In this document: piece by piece, positions 1-9,340 of the stretch | Layout: the number at the start of each line of letters is the position of its first letter | Numbering within the stretch: position 1 is the stretch's first letter | Translations under genes and position numbers: made by a program | From: an uncultured Bacteroidales bacterium | GTDB taxonomy: Bacteria; Bacteroidota; Bacteroidia; Bacteroidales; Bacteroidaceae | Direction of reading: 5' to 3' | Assembly (NCBI GenBank): GCA_902788865.1 | Contig: CADALZ010000005.1 | Location: forward strand, 29,662 to 93,661 | Length of the DNA: 64,000 bases | Notes under the pieces: model-generated | What the model was told of the DNA's origin: nothing | Seen by the model: the letters and a program-made list of their open reading frames with translations, nothing else | The model's database searches: none

Positions 1-903
1 CATAGTTCTCGGAAGGATGATGTGACGATTGACAATATGGAAGAATACATGATGAATCGTAAGAATGATGTGAGTATTGAAGAGCATCCTATCTATATTC
101 CAAATACTATACAGATGGATTTATCCATAATGGCTAATAATCTTCAGATTGAAGAGATGGTGATGCAAGATGTAAATTGGTCGATCAATCTGTTGGGTGG
201 GCAGGCCGCCTCAAAAATGAATGCCAGGACCAATATGGGAACAGCAGCCATTGAGATGCTATACAATCCAAAAGACAAACATCATGTGAAAGCGGTAGTT
301 GACATGAATTTGCAGAGCGTTATTGTATCACAGATATATAATGCCATACCAGCTATTGGAGTGATGTTTCCTATGATAAAGACTATGGATGGGGTCGTTG
401 ACTGCAAACTGAGCATGGAGAGTGAAATCTCTAATCAGATGGAGCCCATCCTCTCTACTGCTACGGCTGTATGCTCTCTGAAAGGACAGAATCTTATCCT
501 ATTCGATACTCAAACTTATAAGGCTATTGCAGAAAAGTTAATGTTCAAAAATAAAGAACAGAATGTCATCGATTATCTTTCAGCAGACCTTATTTTGCAG
601 AATAATCAGGTAGAAGTCTTGCCTTTTATGCTAGAGTGGGATAGATATGTCGCTGTTGTAGGTGGTACTCAGTCTACTAATTTCGACTATAACCTTCATA
701 TAGACTTGATAAAGTCTCCAGTCCCCATTAAGTTTGGTTTGGACGTTACTGGTAAAAAGGATAATTTAAGTTACAAGACTAATCTGAGAAGGAAGTATAA
801 AGATTTATACCAAGACGGGAGGGTTATCTATGAACAATCTTCAAATGACAAGCTGACTGCTATTAAGAATATGCTTACTATGAGGCTGCGACATTCTAAT
901 TGA
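1..903 (+). CDS. AsmA-like C-terminal region, 5' end outside window
   Basis: The reading frame is open from the first base of the window, so this is the 3' part (about 300 codons) of a longer gene. The GTG at 22 is only an internal codon. The visible protein is rich in alternating beta-strand-like segments and polar repeats, and its layout resembles the C-terminal part of AsmA/TamB-like envelope proteins of Bacteroidota, which help maintain the outer membrane. No catalytic motif is visible. The family call is by overall character only and could be wrong; that it is a real coding region is clear from its length and uninterrupted frame. No terminator is obvious downstream. Confidence 0.5.
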   Translation, partial: HSSRKDDVTIDNMEEYMMNRKNDVSIEEHPIYIPNTIQMDLSIMANNLQIEEMVMQDVNWSINLLGGQAASKMNARTNMGTAAIEMLYNPKDKHHVKAVVDMNLQSVIVSQIYNAIPAIGVMFPMIKTMDGVVDCKLSMESEISNQMEPILSTATAVCSLKGQNLILFDTQTYKAIAEKLMFKNKEQNVIDYLSADLILQNNQVEVLPFMLEWDRYVAVVGGTQSTNFDYNLHIDLIKSPVPIKFGLDVTGKKDNLSYKTNLRRKYKDLYQDGRVIYEQSSNDKLTAIKNMLTMRLRHSN

Positions 904-1274
904 GTAGCAGAGGCGATAAGTGTAATTTAGTTTTTTTTAGACAAGATTTGCCCAAATTACGCGAAGACGGTGGTCAGTCTTTTACTCTTAACGGGGTAAT
1001 TAAAAGAGGCATTATATGCAATTACAGATGTCGTGAGACCTTGAGACCAGTAAAGTAATTCTTCCTCCTATGTGGCTCCTATGTTCCTTCGTTGTGACTC
1101 CGCTTTTTTGTTGCAGAATAACGGTGTTGCACAGGAGGAGTATAGGGGATTGAATCTATGATTATTACACGAGAAGAAGTGATGAGAAACGTAATTATTT
1201 TTTTTCGGTAATTTTTTTTCGGTAAAATTTTGCGTGGATGAAGAAAGTCGCTATTTTTGCGAAAAAGTAAGCTT
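904..1274. other. Intergenic region with inverted octamer repeats and promoter
   Basis: These 371 bases hold no convincing gene. The short minus-strand ORF here overlaps the promoter of the next gene and has no recognisable content. The region carries two head-to-tail octamers (CGTGAGAC, CTTGAGAC at 1032-1047), which are the reverse complement of the octamer array downstream of the ATPase gene, and a good Bacteroidota promoter at 1229-1259. Confidence 0.6.
1229..1259 (+). promoter_or_regulatory. Bacteroidota-type promoter for the ATPase gene
   Basis: TTTG at 1229-1232, a 19-bp spacer, and TATTTTTG at 1252-1259 fit the sigma-ABfr consensus (TTTG / TAnnTTTG). The predicted transcription start is near 1266, which rules out the TTG codon at 1257 as a start and favours ATG 1275. 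Confidence 0.65.
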
Positions 1275-2417
1275 ATGACAAGAACTATCAATCCTTTTGT
1301 AGTTACAGGTAAGATCCCGACGGCCTATTTTTGTGACAGGGTAGAGGAATCAAAGGTGTTGCTAAATGCACTGACTAATCAGATGAATGTGGTGCTGACG
1401 GCAGAAAGACGTATGGGGAAAACGTCTTTGGTGGATTTCGTGTTCGATAAGCCAGAGATTAAAACAGAATATGTCACTATTGCTGTAGATATATTGCATA
1501 CTACGACTTTCAAAGAGTTTATTCTGGCATTTGGCAGTGCTGTGTTTGATAGGTTGGCTACTCGAAGTGACAAGCTGATGCGTCTATTTGCATCCACACT
1601 GCGCTCCTTAAGTGCCAGCTTCGGCTATGATCCTGTGCAAAACTCACCCACATTTGATTTGAAGATTGGTGACATCGTCAATCCTGCTTACTCTTTAGGA
1701 GAGATTTTTCAGTATTTAGAAAATGCAGACACACATTGTCTGATTATTATAGACGAATTTCAGCAAGTGACTAAATATCCAGAAAAGAATGTAGAGGCAT
1801 TGCTGCGCACGCACATCCAAAAACTGCAAAATGCCAACTTCGTCTTTTCAGGAAGTCAGCGAAGGATTATGGAAGAGATGTTCTTCTCGAACAAGCGACC
1901 TTTCTATCAGAGTGCAAAGTCTATAAGGCTTGAGCCTATAGAGAAAGCGGTCTATTGTGATTTTGCCATCTCCCTGTTCAAACAGGGGGCAAAGAATCTT
2001 ACGGCTGATGCTTTCGAATACGTTTATGATATATTCCATGGGGTAACACTTTATGTGCAACGTATCATGAAGGATGCGTATGCTGAAACTCCTAAGGGAG
2101 CTACTTGTGATAAGGAATTGGTGAAAGAGCTTGTGGAACGCTATATCGCAGAGAATGACGAACGGCTTCGAGAGCAGATGGCGTTTATCTCTGAGGCTCA
2201 AAAAGAGCTGCTTTATGCCATTCATGCAGAGGGTAAGGTGAAGAGCATTACGTCTGCAGCCTTCATAAAAAAGCATCGCCTTAAATCGGCCAGCTCATCA
2301 CAAAGTGCAGCCCTGAAACTGTTGGAGTATGATTTCATCACCCGTAAAGAACAAATATATAGCATTTCTGACCCTCTGCTTGATCTTTGGCTAAGCAGAA
2401 TGAATCTTCAGCCTTAA
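1275..2417 (+). CDS. Stand-alone P-loop ATPase (ATPase_2-like) with C-terminal wHTH-like region
   Basis: This 380-residue protein has a P-loop AERRMGKTSL (residues 43-52) and a Walker B segment LIIIDEF (near residue 157), followed by a segment ending in SGSQRRIM that resembles the sensor region of this ATPase class. The layout matches the AAA/STAND-like ATP-binding proteins (PF01637-type) that are abundant, often multi-copy and poorly characterised in Bacteroidales and archaea. The C-terminal 100 residues look like a winged-helix segment. The promoter places the start at ATG 1275. Octamer repeats in opposite orientation flank the gene (1032-1047 and 2429-2460), so it may be an accessory insertion. 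The biological role is unknown. Confidence 0.75.
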   Translation: MTRTINPFVVTGKIPTAYFCDRVEESKVLLNALTNQMNVVLTAERRMGKTSLVDFVFDKPEIKTEYVTIAVDILHTTTFKEFILAFGSAVFDRLATRSDKLMRLFASTLRSLSASFGYDPVQNSPTFDLKIGDIVNPAYSLGEIFQYLENADTHCLIIIDEFQQVTKYPEKNVEALLRTHIQKLQNANFVFSGSQRRIMEEMFFSNKRPFYQSAKSIRLEPIEKAVYCDFAISLFKQGAKNLTADAFEYVYDIFHGVTLYVQRIMKDAYAETPKGATCDKELVKELVERYIAENDERLREQMAFISEAQKELLYAIHAEGKVKSITSAAFIKKHRLKSASSSQSAALKLLEYDFITRKEQIYSISDPLLDLWLSRMNLQP

Positions 2418-2428
2418 ATACCACTTGA

Positions 2429-2460
2429 TCTCACAGTCTCACGGTCTCATGGTCTCATCG
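2429..2460. repeat. Tandem octamer repeat, four units of TCTCAyrG type
   Basis: Four consecutive 8-bp units (TCTCACAG, TCTCACGG, TCTCATGG, TCTCATCG) lie between the ATPase gene and the convergent nucleoside hydrolase gene. The last unit overlaps the hydrolase stop codon. Two inverted units lie on the other side of the ATPase gene at 1032-1047. Confidence 0.8.
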
Positions 2461-3492
2461 TTTGGCTGGCCTTGTGGTAAGTTGGTTGATGCGGTAAAGG
2501 GCAGCGGAGGCTTGCTCGGCAGTCATGCTGAGGTAGGCACGTAGGCCGCCAGTGCGGGGAGTGAAGGTGGTGTAGCCTTCGTCATCTACGTGGACATCGC
2601 CCCAAGGGCTGAGGGTGAAGTATGTCTCTGAAGGCTCCACGGCATAGAGGGTGGCTATGGCATCCCAGATCTCACAGTCGTATGGCATGGCTTGATAGTG
2701 CTCATAGGCTTCCTTCAAAGGATGATGGTTTGCCCAAAGCAGTCCTTGCTCCACGGTAGTGGCTTGGTATTTCACCTGTACTCCCACCTCGAAAGGCGTA
2801 TAGACAATAGGGGAGGGCCATTCACGCGCAATGGCTTGGGCAGAAGGAATGTCTTTCACCACGTTGTATTCGGCAATGGGGTAGGCCCCGAAGCTGCCCG
2901 CCATCATAGAGAGCAGGCGCACCTTCTGGCGGATAAGCTCTTTGCCCGTCAGTGCAGAAATGCTATCAGCCCCAGAACGAAGCAGATTGATGAGGTTGAC
3001 AGAAAAACCTACAGAAACGAGAATCACAGAACTATCGGGCTGTGCAGCCAATGTTTTTCGGTAGAGGGCCACGGCATCTGGGATGCTGTCACTCTGGAAA
3101 TTTGGACGCTGAAACAGAGGCAGGCCTTGATCATCTGTCATTTGACAAACGGTTTCCGCATAGTTGGGGGCATCAAAATTGCTGCTGATGCCTTGCCTTG
3201 CTTGTCCGATGGGAATGTCGGGATAGCCATACCAATGGTTGGTAAGGTGCAGAAACGCTGCCGCATAAGGGCTGTCGGTATTGACACACTCTGCCGCCAA
3301 CGTGATCTGACAATCGTCCACATACTTATAGAGCATGTCGAGTGCCACCACATCATCGATATAGTTGCCAATATCGGTCTCAAGAATCACAGAAGGCAGT
3401 GGCTGCTCCTCTGGAGAGGAACAGCCTGCTGCCATCAGACACAGTGTGAATGCTGCGCCAAAGAGATATTTTCCAAAAGTTTGTTTCATCAA
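2455..3492 (-). CDS. Nucleoside hydrolase family lipoprotein
   Basis: A 345-residue protein with a lipoprotein signal peptide (lipobox LMAAGC, Cys24) and the nucleoside-hydrolase Asp cluster near the mature N-terminus (TDIGNYIDD, residues 39-47), which in IunH-type enzymes binds Ca2+ and the ribose. Family members split N-glycosidic bonds of ribonucleosides, but membrane-anchored Bacteroidales members are largely untested, so the substrate is unknown. The asparagine/histidine pocket could not be confirmed by eye. The start lies 3 bp after the stop of the upstream esterase gene on the same strand, so the two form an operon driven from about 4637. It converges with the ATPase gene. Confidence 0.8.
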   Translation of the reverse strand: MMKQTFGKYLFGAAFTLCLMAAGCSSPEEQPLPSVILETDIGNYIDDVVALDMLYKYVDDCQITLAAECVNTDSPYAAAFLHLTNHWYGYPDIPIGQARQGISSNFDAPNYAETVCQMTDDQGLPLFQRPNFQSDSIPDAVALYRKTLAAQPDSSVILVSVGFSVNLINLLRSGADSISALTGKELIRQKVRLLSMMAGSFGAYPIAEYNVVKDIPSAQAIAREWPSPIVYTPFEVGVQVKYQATTVEQGLLWANHHPLKEAYEHYQAMPYDCEIWDAIATLYAVEPSETYFTLSPWGDVHVDDEGYTTFTPRTGGLRAYLSMTAEQASAALYRINQLTTRPAKR

Positions 3493-3495
3493 GAT

Positions 3496-4581
3496 TTATC
3501 TGAAGCAAAGCGGAGCTAAGTCGCGCAGATTATGACGCCATACATACCATGTATGACCGCCAGGCATCTCACTGTACTCATGCTTAATGCCGAACTTATC
3601 GAAAGAAGCACGCGTAGCGATGCAGTTCTTGTAGGCGATATCTTCCTCACCACCCATGAAGAACTTATAGACCTTGAATGCCTTGTTCATCTCAGCAGCA
3701 TGCTCCTTGAGATAAGGCTCCCACTGGGCATAGAGGTCAGACCCCTCAAACCAACCTGTAGAGAGAGGGAAGACGTAAGCGAAGCTCTTATAGTGCAGCA
3801 GGGAAACATTCAATGTCTCCAAACCGCCCATAGACAGACCTGCCAACGCACGATGCTGAGCATCGGCAATCACGCGGTAGTTGTTCTCGATGTATGGGAT
3901 GAGATCGTTCATCATGTCATCAGTAAACTTGTCTGTATCTACGCTGCCATCAGGCATCACCACGATCATAGGCACGATCTTACCCTCGGCAAGCAGGTTG
4001 TCCATGATGAAGTTGGCACGCCCCACGTTAGGCCATGCATAGTCGTTGTCGCCACCACCATGAATGAGGTAGAGCACAGGCAGTTTGTCGGTGCCCTTCT
4101 CATAGCCAGCAGGTGTCCAGATATGCGCACGGCGGGTAGTGTTGAACGTAGAAGACTTATAATAAATCTCTGCGGTAGCTCCGTGAGGCACATCCTTCAT
4201 CTGCCAGAACGCATTGCCGGCAGGATCTACATCGACCACAGGCTTCAGACTGCCTGCGAAGAGCGCTTTAGGATCATCTACCTGCATGCCATCTACCACG
4301 AAATTGTAGCGGAAAGCACCCACTTTATCGTTCTCTACCTTACCTTCCCACACGCCATTGGCTTGTTTGGTGAACGTAGTGGGTTTGCCCCAAGGCACGA
4401 TATCGCCACTGACATTCACGCTCTTTGCATCGGGTGCATAGAGGCGGAAAATCACGGTGTTATCAGGGTTGACAGTTACTGAATGCAATGTGTCATTAGG
4501 AGTAGGTGTGCGCTGGAACTGTGCGCTGACGCTGCCTGCCATCAGCAAGCAAGCGCCTAAAAGTAATGCTTTTGATTTCAT
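3496..4581 (-). CDS. Secreted CE1-type esterase with N-terminal carbohydrate-binding-like domain
   Basis: A 361-residue protein with a cleavable signal peptide (cut near VSAQ). Residues about 30-125 form an E-set/CBM48-like beta domain (VIFRLYAPDAKSVNVSGD). Residues about 135-361 form an alpha/beta-hydrolase esterase of the D/feruloyl-esterase type with oxyanion segment LIHGGGDNDYAW, nucleophile elbow GLSMGG and catalytic His in GGHTWYVWR. This architecture matches Bacteroidales CE1 esterases (acetyl-xylan or feruloyl esterases) that work on plant polysaccharides, and some IroE-like proteins. Substrate is inference, and no glycan utilisation genes are adjacent. It is first in an operon with the nucleoside hydrolase; the promoter is at 4608-4637. 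Confidence 0.85.
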   Translation of the reverse strand: MKSKALLLGACLLMAGSVSAQFQRTPTPNDTLHSVTVNPDNTVIFRLYAPDAKSVNVSGDIVPWGKPTTFTKQANGVWEGKVENDKVGAFRYNFVVDGMQVDDPKALFAGSLKPVVDVDPAGNAFWQMKDVPHGATAEIYYKSSTFNTTRRAHIWTPAGYEKGTDKLPVLYLIHGGGDNDYAWPNVGRANFIMDNLLAEGKIVPMIVVMPDGSVDTDKFTDDMMNDLIPYIENNYRVIADAQHRALAGLSMGGLETLNVSLLHYKSFAYVFPLSTGWFEGSDLYAQWEPYLKEHAAEMNKAFKVYKFFMGGEEDIAYKNCIATRASFDKFGIKHEYSEMPGGHTWYVWRHNLRDLAPLCFR

Positions 4582-4607
4582 AATTGCTATCGATTAATTA
4601 ATTTCTG

Positions 4608-4637
4608 CAAATATAGTGATAATCTCTCATCTCTCAA
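4608..4637 (-). promoter_or_regulatory. Promoter of esterase/nucleoside hydrolase operon
   Basis: On the minus strand, TTG (4637-4635), a 19-bp spacer and TATATTTG (4615-4608) match the Bacteroidota consensus. The upstream box overlaps the stop codon region of the kinase gene ending at 4634. The leader would be about 20 nt. Confidence 0.6.
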
Positions 4638-6298
4638 TAATTAAAACTGCTCCCTCCGAAAAATTCGCGCAGCAGTGAGGTAGGCGGAATATCCTTATCC
4701 TTCACGGGCTGGAAGTAGCGCAGGAACTTCAGTAAGCGGTGTGCCTCTGAGTAAGCCTCACAATTCTGAGGCACTTCCCTCAGCACTGGCTCTACATGCG
4801 GACGCAGCACTGCCATCTCGAAGAGCAAGGCAGAGTTGAACGTGACATCGGCATTCTCTTGGAATGGGAAGATCCACTTGTCCTCCCCATGGCGCACACT
4901 GGGCCAGCGCATGATGGTCTGCTCTGCCGAATAGCCACGATAGAGATAGTCGCGCAAGATGCGACGAATCAAACGATTATCGGTGGTAGGTATCCAGTTG
5001 TGATCATCCAGAGAGATGGTGGTCAGTGCAGACACATAGATCTTATACTTATTGACATCGGGGATGTGTGGGGTGAGGTCTGGATTCAACGCATGATTTC
5101 CTTCCATTACCAGAATCATGTTGGGGCTCAGCTTCAGCTTCTCCCCTCTATATTCCCGCAAGCCCGTAGTGAAGTTATAGGTAGGCAGTGCCACCTCTTC
5201 CCCTTCTAGGAGGGCCTTCATTTGTGCGTTGAACAACTCCAAGTCGAGTGCATACAGGCTCTCGAAATCGTATTCTCCATGCTCATCGAGTGGCGTGTCT
5301 GCACGATTGAGGAAGTAGTTGTCCAGCGAGATAGGGTAAGGTATCAAACCATTGGCCATGAGTTGCACGCTCAGTCGCTTGCTGAAGGTAGTCTTTCCCG
5401 AAGAAGAAGGGCCAGAGATGAGTACCAGTTTCACAGGTTCGTCGGTCTGGCAACGCCTATAGATTTCATCGGCCATATGAGTGATTTGCTTCTCCTGCAG
5501 AGCCTCCACCACATTGATGAGCATCGTGGCATGCCCCTCCATGCACGCATGGTTAAGGTCGCCTACATTGCCCATGCCACCTATCTCTTCCAAGCGCAGA
5601 TGCTCCTTGAAGGCTGCAAACATCTTCTCTTGACGGATAGGCATGCGCAACTGCTGCGGATGCTTCATGTCGGGAACAAGCAATAGCAGTCCGTCTTCAT
5701 ATTTCAAGAGGTCGAACAGGTATATATAAGCCGTACTAGGCAGCAAGCTGCCGTAATAATAATCGGTGGTATCGCCCAATTTATAATAACGCGTGTAGAG
5801 CAATTTGGATGTTTCGAGCAAACGAACTTTATCTATGCGGTTCTGATTGCGAAACAATGCAATGGCATCTTCGGTGTGGCACTCTACCTGCTCAAAAGGA
5901 ATGTCGGCACTGACGATGTCTTGCATCTTCCGCTTGATGGCCTGCACATCTTCTTCTGTCACACCCCTGCCTATGCGGAGGTCGCAAAAGTAGCCATTAG
6001 AGACTGGATGCTCCATCAAGATTTTTCCTTTTGGGAAAAGTTCGGTCACTGCTTTATAAAGCACAAAGCACACCGAGCGCACATAGGTGCGCATGCCTTC
6101 GGAAGTAGTGAGGTCTAGAAACTCTACGTCTTTATTGTTATAGACTCTGTAGTTAAGTTCCTTCGTGGTATTGTTTACCAGTGCACATGCCACTTGATGA
6201 GGTAGCTTGATGCCTATCTGCTGATAGATCTCCAGCAGTGAACTTCCGTTTTCTACGCTGTAGTAAGTATTGTTGTTCTTACAGTAAATCTGTAACAT
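4634..6298 (-). CDS. Uridine kinase-like nucleoside kinase with N-terminal TGS-like domain
   Basis: A 554-residue protein. The N-terminal 60 residues resemble a TGS/ubiquitin-like fold as in threonyl-tRNA synthetase, followed by a ThrRS-editing-domain-like region, and the C-terminal half (from about residue 285) is a phosphoribulokinase/uridine kinase domain with P-loop GPSSSGKTTFSKR near residue 298 and LDNYF substrate segment. This composite is the 'nucleoside kinase' type found across Bacteroidota and Firmicutes. The expected reaction is ATP-dependent phosphorylation of uridine/cytidine, but the ThrRS-like half suggests extra regulation or another substrate. It lies downstream of rubredoxin on the same strand, separated by a strong terminator, and no separate promoter was recognised. 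Confidence 0.8.
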   Translation of the reverse strand: MLQIYCKNNNTYYSVENGSSLLEIYQQIGIKLPHQVACALVNNTTKELNYRVYNNKDVEFLDLTTSEGMRTYVRSVCFVLYKAVTELFPKGKILMEHPVSNGYFCDLRIGRGVTEEDVQAIKRKMQDIVSADIPFEQVECHTEDAIALFRNQNRIDKVRLLETSKLLYTRYYKLGDTTDYYYGSLLPSTAYIYLFDLLKYEDGLLLLVPDMKHPQQLRMPIRQEKMFAAFKEHLRLEEIGGMGNVGDLNHACMEGHATMLINVVEALQEKQITHMADEIYRRCQTDEPVKLVLISGPSSSGKTTFSKRLSVQLMANGLIPYPISLDNYFLNRADTPLDEHGEYDFESLYALDLELFNAQMKALLEGEEVALPTYNFTTGLREYRGEKLKLSPNMILVMEGNHALNPDLTPHIPDVNKYKIYVSALTTISLDDHNWIPTTDNRLIRRILRDYLYRGYSAEQTIMRWPSVRHGEDKWIFPFQENADVTFNSALLFEMAVLRPHVEPVLREVPQNCEAYSEAHRLLKFLRYFQPVKDKDIPPTSLLREFFGGSSFNY

Positions 6299-6310
6299 AG
6301 CTATTGGCGG

Positions 6311-6344
6311 ATGAAAAATAAAGCCCCCAAACAGAGGGCTTTAT
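6311..6344 (-). terminator. Intrinsic terminator downstream of rubredoxin
   Basis: A perfect 9-bp stem (ATAAAGCCC at 6318-6326 with GGGCTTTAT at 6336-6344, 9-nt loop), followed on the minus strand by TATTTTTC. It stands between rubredoxin and the kinase gene, so the kinase either has its own promoter or depends on read-through. Confidence 0.75.
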
Positions 6345-6362
6345 GTGTTCTTTTAAATGTAG

Positions 6363-6524
6363 TTATGCTTCTTTCTCAAAGTCTTCTTTACCAACACCAC
6401 AGAGAGGGCACACCCAATCTTCTGGAAGAGCTTCGAAAGGAGTTCCTGGCTCGATGCCATTATCAGGATCACCTACTTCAGGATCATACACATAGCCACA
6501 TACGGTGCAAACAAATTTGTCCAT
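6363..6524 (-). CDS. Rubredoxin
   Basis: A 53-residue protein beginning [19 protein letters not shown] and containing the two CxxCG knuckles (CTVCG at residues 6-10 and CPLCG at 39-43) that hold one iron with four cysteines. The length and the GDPDNGI and LPEDWVCP segments are diagnostic of rubredoxin. It is a small cytoplasmic one-electron carrier that in anaerobes typically serves oxygen or peroxide reductases; the partner is not visible here. It is transcribed alone, with an upstream gap of 171 bp shared with the divergent Ca2+ ATPase gene and a terminator 19 bp downstream of its stop. Confidence 0.95.
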   Translation of the reverse strand: MDKFVCTVCGYVYDPEVGDPDNGIEPGTPFEALPEDWVCPLCGVGKEDFEKEA

Positions 6525-6636
6525 AGTCTGATTTTTTAATTAGTTAGTGATACATGGGCAAAGGAACGAAAAATATTTGAGGAATGCATCAAGAATGGGA
6601 AATTATTTTTACGATTTGATGAAAAAAAACTTTTCA

Positions 6637-6668
6637 TTGGGTTAGAAAGATTAAATGTACTACTTTTG
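6637..6668 (+). promoter_or_regulatory. Promoter of Ca2+ ATPase operon
   Basis: TTGG at 6637-6640, a 20-bp spacer and TACTTTTG at 6661-6668 match the Bacteroidota pattern. The predicted leader is about 20 nt before ATG 6696. Confidence 0.5.
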
Positions 6669-6695
6669 TGGTCGGTATAATAGAATGAAAGAAAA

Positions 6696-9323
6696 ATGAC
6701 AGAAACAAACCTCGATCTACACGGACTGACCGATGCAGAAGTGCAGGAGAGCAGGAAACAGCATGGCGTGAACCTGCTCACGCCACCTGTGCGCCCCTCA
6801 ATGTGGAAACTGTATCTAGAGAAATTCCAAGACCCTGTGATTCAGATATTGCTGGTGGCTGCATGTCTTTCTTTGGTGATTTCTATCATCGAGAATGAAT
6901 ATGCAGAGACTATCGGCATCATTGTGGCTATTTTACTGGCTACGGGCATTGGCTTTCTCTTCGAATATGATGCCAATAAGAAATTCGACCTGCTGAACCA
7001 AGTGAATGAAGACACGCTGGTGAAAGTGCGACGCAATGGCGGTGTGTGCGAGATACCACGCAAAGATCTGGTAGTGGGCGATGTGGTGCTGCTTGAAACG
7101 GGCGAAGAAATACCTGCCGATGGTAATCTGGTGGAAGCCGTGAACCTGCAAGTGAACGAGTCTAACCTCACAGGAGAACCTGTGGTAAACAAGACTGCCA
7201 GTCCGGAGCATTTCGATAAGGAGGCTACCTATCCCAGCAACCGTCTGCTGCGTGGTACGCTGGTAGTGGATGGACATGCGGGCTATATTATAGATAAGGT
7301 GGGTGATGCCACAGAGATAGGCAAAGTGGCAAGGCAGAGCACTGAGGAGAGTGTGGAGCCTACACCGCTGAACCTACAGCTAGAACGTTTGGCAAAGCTG
7401 ATAGGAAACGTAGGATTCACAGTGGCAGCTCTGGCCTTTGGCGTCTTCTTCGTGAAAGATGTGTTGCTCCATTACGACTTTTCCAATTTCCATACCTTCG
7501 GCGACTGGATGCCAGCGTTGCAAGACACGCTGCAGTATTTCATGATGGCGGTGACACTCATCGTTGTGGCAGTGCCAGAAGGACTGCCTATGAGCGTGAC
7601 GTTGAGTCTGGCACTGAATATGCGCCGCATGCTGAAAACTAATAACCTAGTGCGCAAGATGCATGCCTCTGAAACGATGGGTGCTGTGACTGTGATTTGT
7701 ACCGATAAGACAGGTACACTGACGCAGAACTTGATGCAGGTGCAAGAGATGGTGAAGTTGGCTCCAGATGTAGTCCCTGATGCATTGTTTCATGAGAGTA
7801 TAGCCGTCAATTCTACTGCTTTTTTAGAGAAGGCGGAGAATGAAAAACCGCATGGCGTGGGAAATCCTACGGAGGTGGCTCTGCTACTCTGGCTTTACGA
7901 ACAGGGTGTGGATTACCTGAAGCTACGTGAAGAGGCAGAGATTATAGACCAACTTACATTCTCTACCGAGCGAAAATATATGGCTACGTTGGTGCACTCT
8001 AAGGTGAATGGCAAGCGCATGCTTTATGTGAAAGGGGCTCCCGAGATAGTGCTCTCTCTCTGTTATGAACCTAAGATAGGTTCAAAGGCGATAGATGCAC
8101 AGTTGCTGGCTTTCCAAGAACGTGCGATGCGTACCTTGGGCTTTGCTTGCCGGGAAGTACAGGCCGATGAGCCTCAAGTTTGTAAGGATCTTATCTCGAA
8201 ACACGGACTTGCTTTCACGGCCATAGCTGCCATCAGCGACCCTGTGCGTGCTGATGTGCCTGCAGCTGTGCAAAAATGCCAACAGGCAGGCATCGATGTG
8301 AAGATAGTCACTGGAGATACCCCTGCTACTGCTCGCGAGATAGGACGACAGATAGGTCTGTGGAAAGAAACGGACACCGAACGTAATGCTATCACTGGTG
8401 CAGATTTTGCCAATTTATCGGATGCAGAGGCACTGGAGCGAGTGATGGATATAAAGATCATGAGTCGTGCCCGTCCTACGGATAAACAACGCTTGGTGCA
8501 GCTTCTGCAGAAGTGTGGGGCAGTGGTGGCTGTAACGGGTGATGGCACCAATGATGCACCTGCACTGAATCATGCGCAGGTGGGGCTCTCTATGGGAGAT
8601 GGTACTTCCGTGGCGAAAGAAGCCAGTGACATCACACTTCTGGATAACTCTTTCCATAGCATAGGTACGGCGGTGATGTGGGGACGCTCACTCTATAAGA
8701 ATATCCAGCGCTTCATTCTGTTCCAACTTACCATTAACTTTGTGGCGCTGTTTGCCGTGCTGATAGGTGCTTTCATTGGAACGGAACTGCCTCTTACGGT
8801 GACGCAGATGCTTTGGGTGAATCTCATCATGGATACTTTTGCTGCCTTGGCATTGGCCTCTATTCCGCCAAGTGAAGATGTGATGAAAGAGCAGCCGCGC
8901 AAGTCGTCAGACTTTATCATATCACGCACGATGTGGGTAAATATCTTAGGGGTTGGAGTCTGCTTCCTGGCTTTGCTGCTGGGCATGCTCATGGCCTTCA
9001 ATGAGATGCCAGGAGGAATGACGGTGCGTCGTCTCACTATCTTCTTCACTACGTTTGTGATGCTGCAGTTCTGGAATCTGTTTAATGCGCGTGCCTTTGG
9101 AGGAAAAGCCTCGGCACTGAGCCATCTCAGAGAGTCGTATGGCTTAGAGCTGGTAGCAGCCATTATCTTGGTAGGGCAGTTCCTCATTGTGCAGTTTGGC
9201 GGAGAGGTGTTCCGCACAGAGCCTCTCGATCTGCAGATGTGGGGAATTATAATAGGAGGCACATCTGTGGTGCTGTGGATAGGCGAAGCAGTGAGGTGCG
9301 TCAGAAGATTAACGGATAAGTAA
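6696..9323 (+). CDS. P-type Ca2+-translocating ATPase, PMCA/SERCA-like
   Basis: An 875-residue P2-type ATPase. Visible motifs are the N-terminal cation-ATPase segment (LTDAEVQESRKQHGVNLLTPP), the actuator TGEP (NLTGEPV, near residue 160), the TM4 ion-site motif VPEGLP (near 292), the phosphorylation site DKTGTLT (Asp about 337), the hinge TGDGTNDAPAL (near 614) and the C-terminal Cation_ATPase_C helices. It probably exports Ca2+ from the cytoplasm using ATP. PEGLP is typical of Ca2+ pumps, but Mn2+ or Na+ cannot be excluded. It is followed after 17 bp by ribF and then a CPBP protease, suggesting one transcript. Confidence 0.9.
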   Translation: MTETNLDLHGLTDAEVQESRKQHGVNLLTPPVRPSMWKLYLEKFQDPVIQILLVAACLSLVISIIENEYAETIGIIVAILLATGIGFLFEYDANKKFDLLNQVNEDTLVKVRRNGGVCEIPRKDLVVGDVVLLETGEEIPADGNLVEAVNLQVNESNLTGEPVVNKTASPEHFDKEATYPSNRLLRGTLVVDGHAGYIIDKVGDATEIGKVARQSTEESVEPTPLNLQLERLAKLIGNVGFTVAALAFGVFFVKDVLLHYDFSNFHTFGDWMPALQDTLQYFMMAVTLIVVAVPEGLPMSVTLSLALNMRRMLKTNNLVRKMHASETMGAVTVICTDKTGTLTQNLMQVQEMVKLAPDVVPDALFHESIAVNSTAFLEKAENEKPHGVGNPTEVALLLWLYEQGVDYLKLREEAEIIDQLTFSTERKYMATLVHSKVNGKRMLYVKGAPEIVLSLCYEPKIGSKAIDAQLLAFQERAMRTLGFACREVQADEPQVCKDLISKHGLAFTAIAAISDPVRADVPAAVQKCQQAGIDVKIVTGDTPATAREIGRQIGLWKETDTERNAITGADFANLSDAEALERVMDIKIMSRARPTDKQRLVQLLQKCGAVVAVTGDGTNDAPALNHAQVGLSMGDGTSVAKEASDITLLDNSFHSIGTAVMWGRSLYKNIQRFILFQLTINFVALFAVLIGAFIGTELPLTVTQMLWVNLIMDTFAALALASIPPSEDVMKEQPRKSSDFIISRTMWVNILGVGVCFLALLLGMLMAFNEMPGGMTVRRLTIFFTTFVMLQFWNLFNARAFGGKASALSHLRESYGLELVAAIILVGQFLIVQFGGEVFRTEPLDLQMWGIIIGGTSVVLWIGEAVRCVRRLTDK

Positions 9324-9340
9324 CGTGATAGGCTAAGATA

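Noticed and set aside
1079-1291. Minus-strand ORF upstream of the ATPase gene
   Set aside because: It covers the ATPase promoter and start codon and has no recognisable content.
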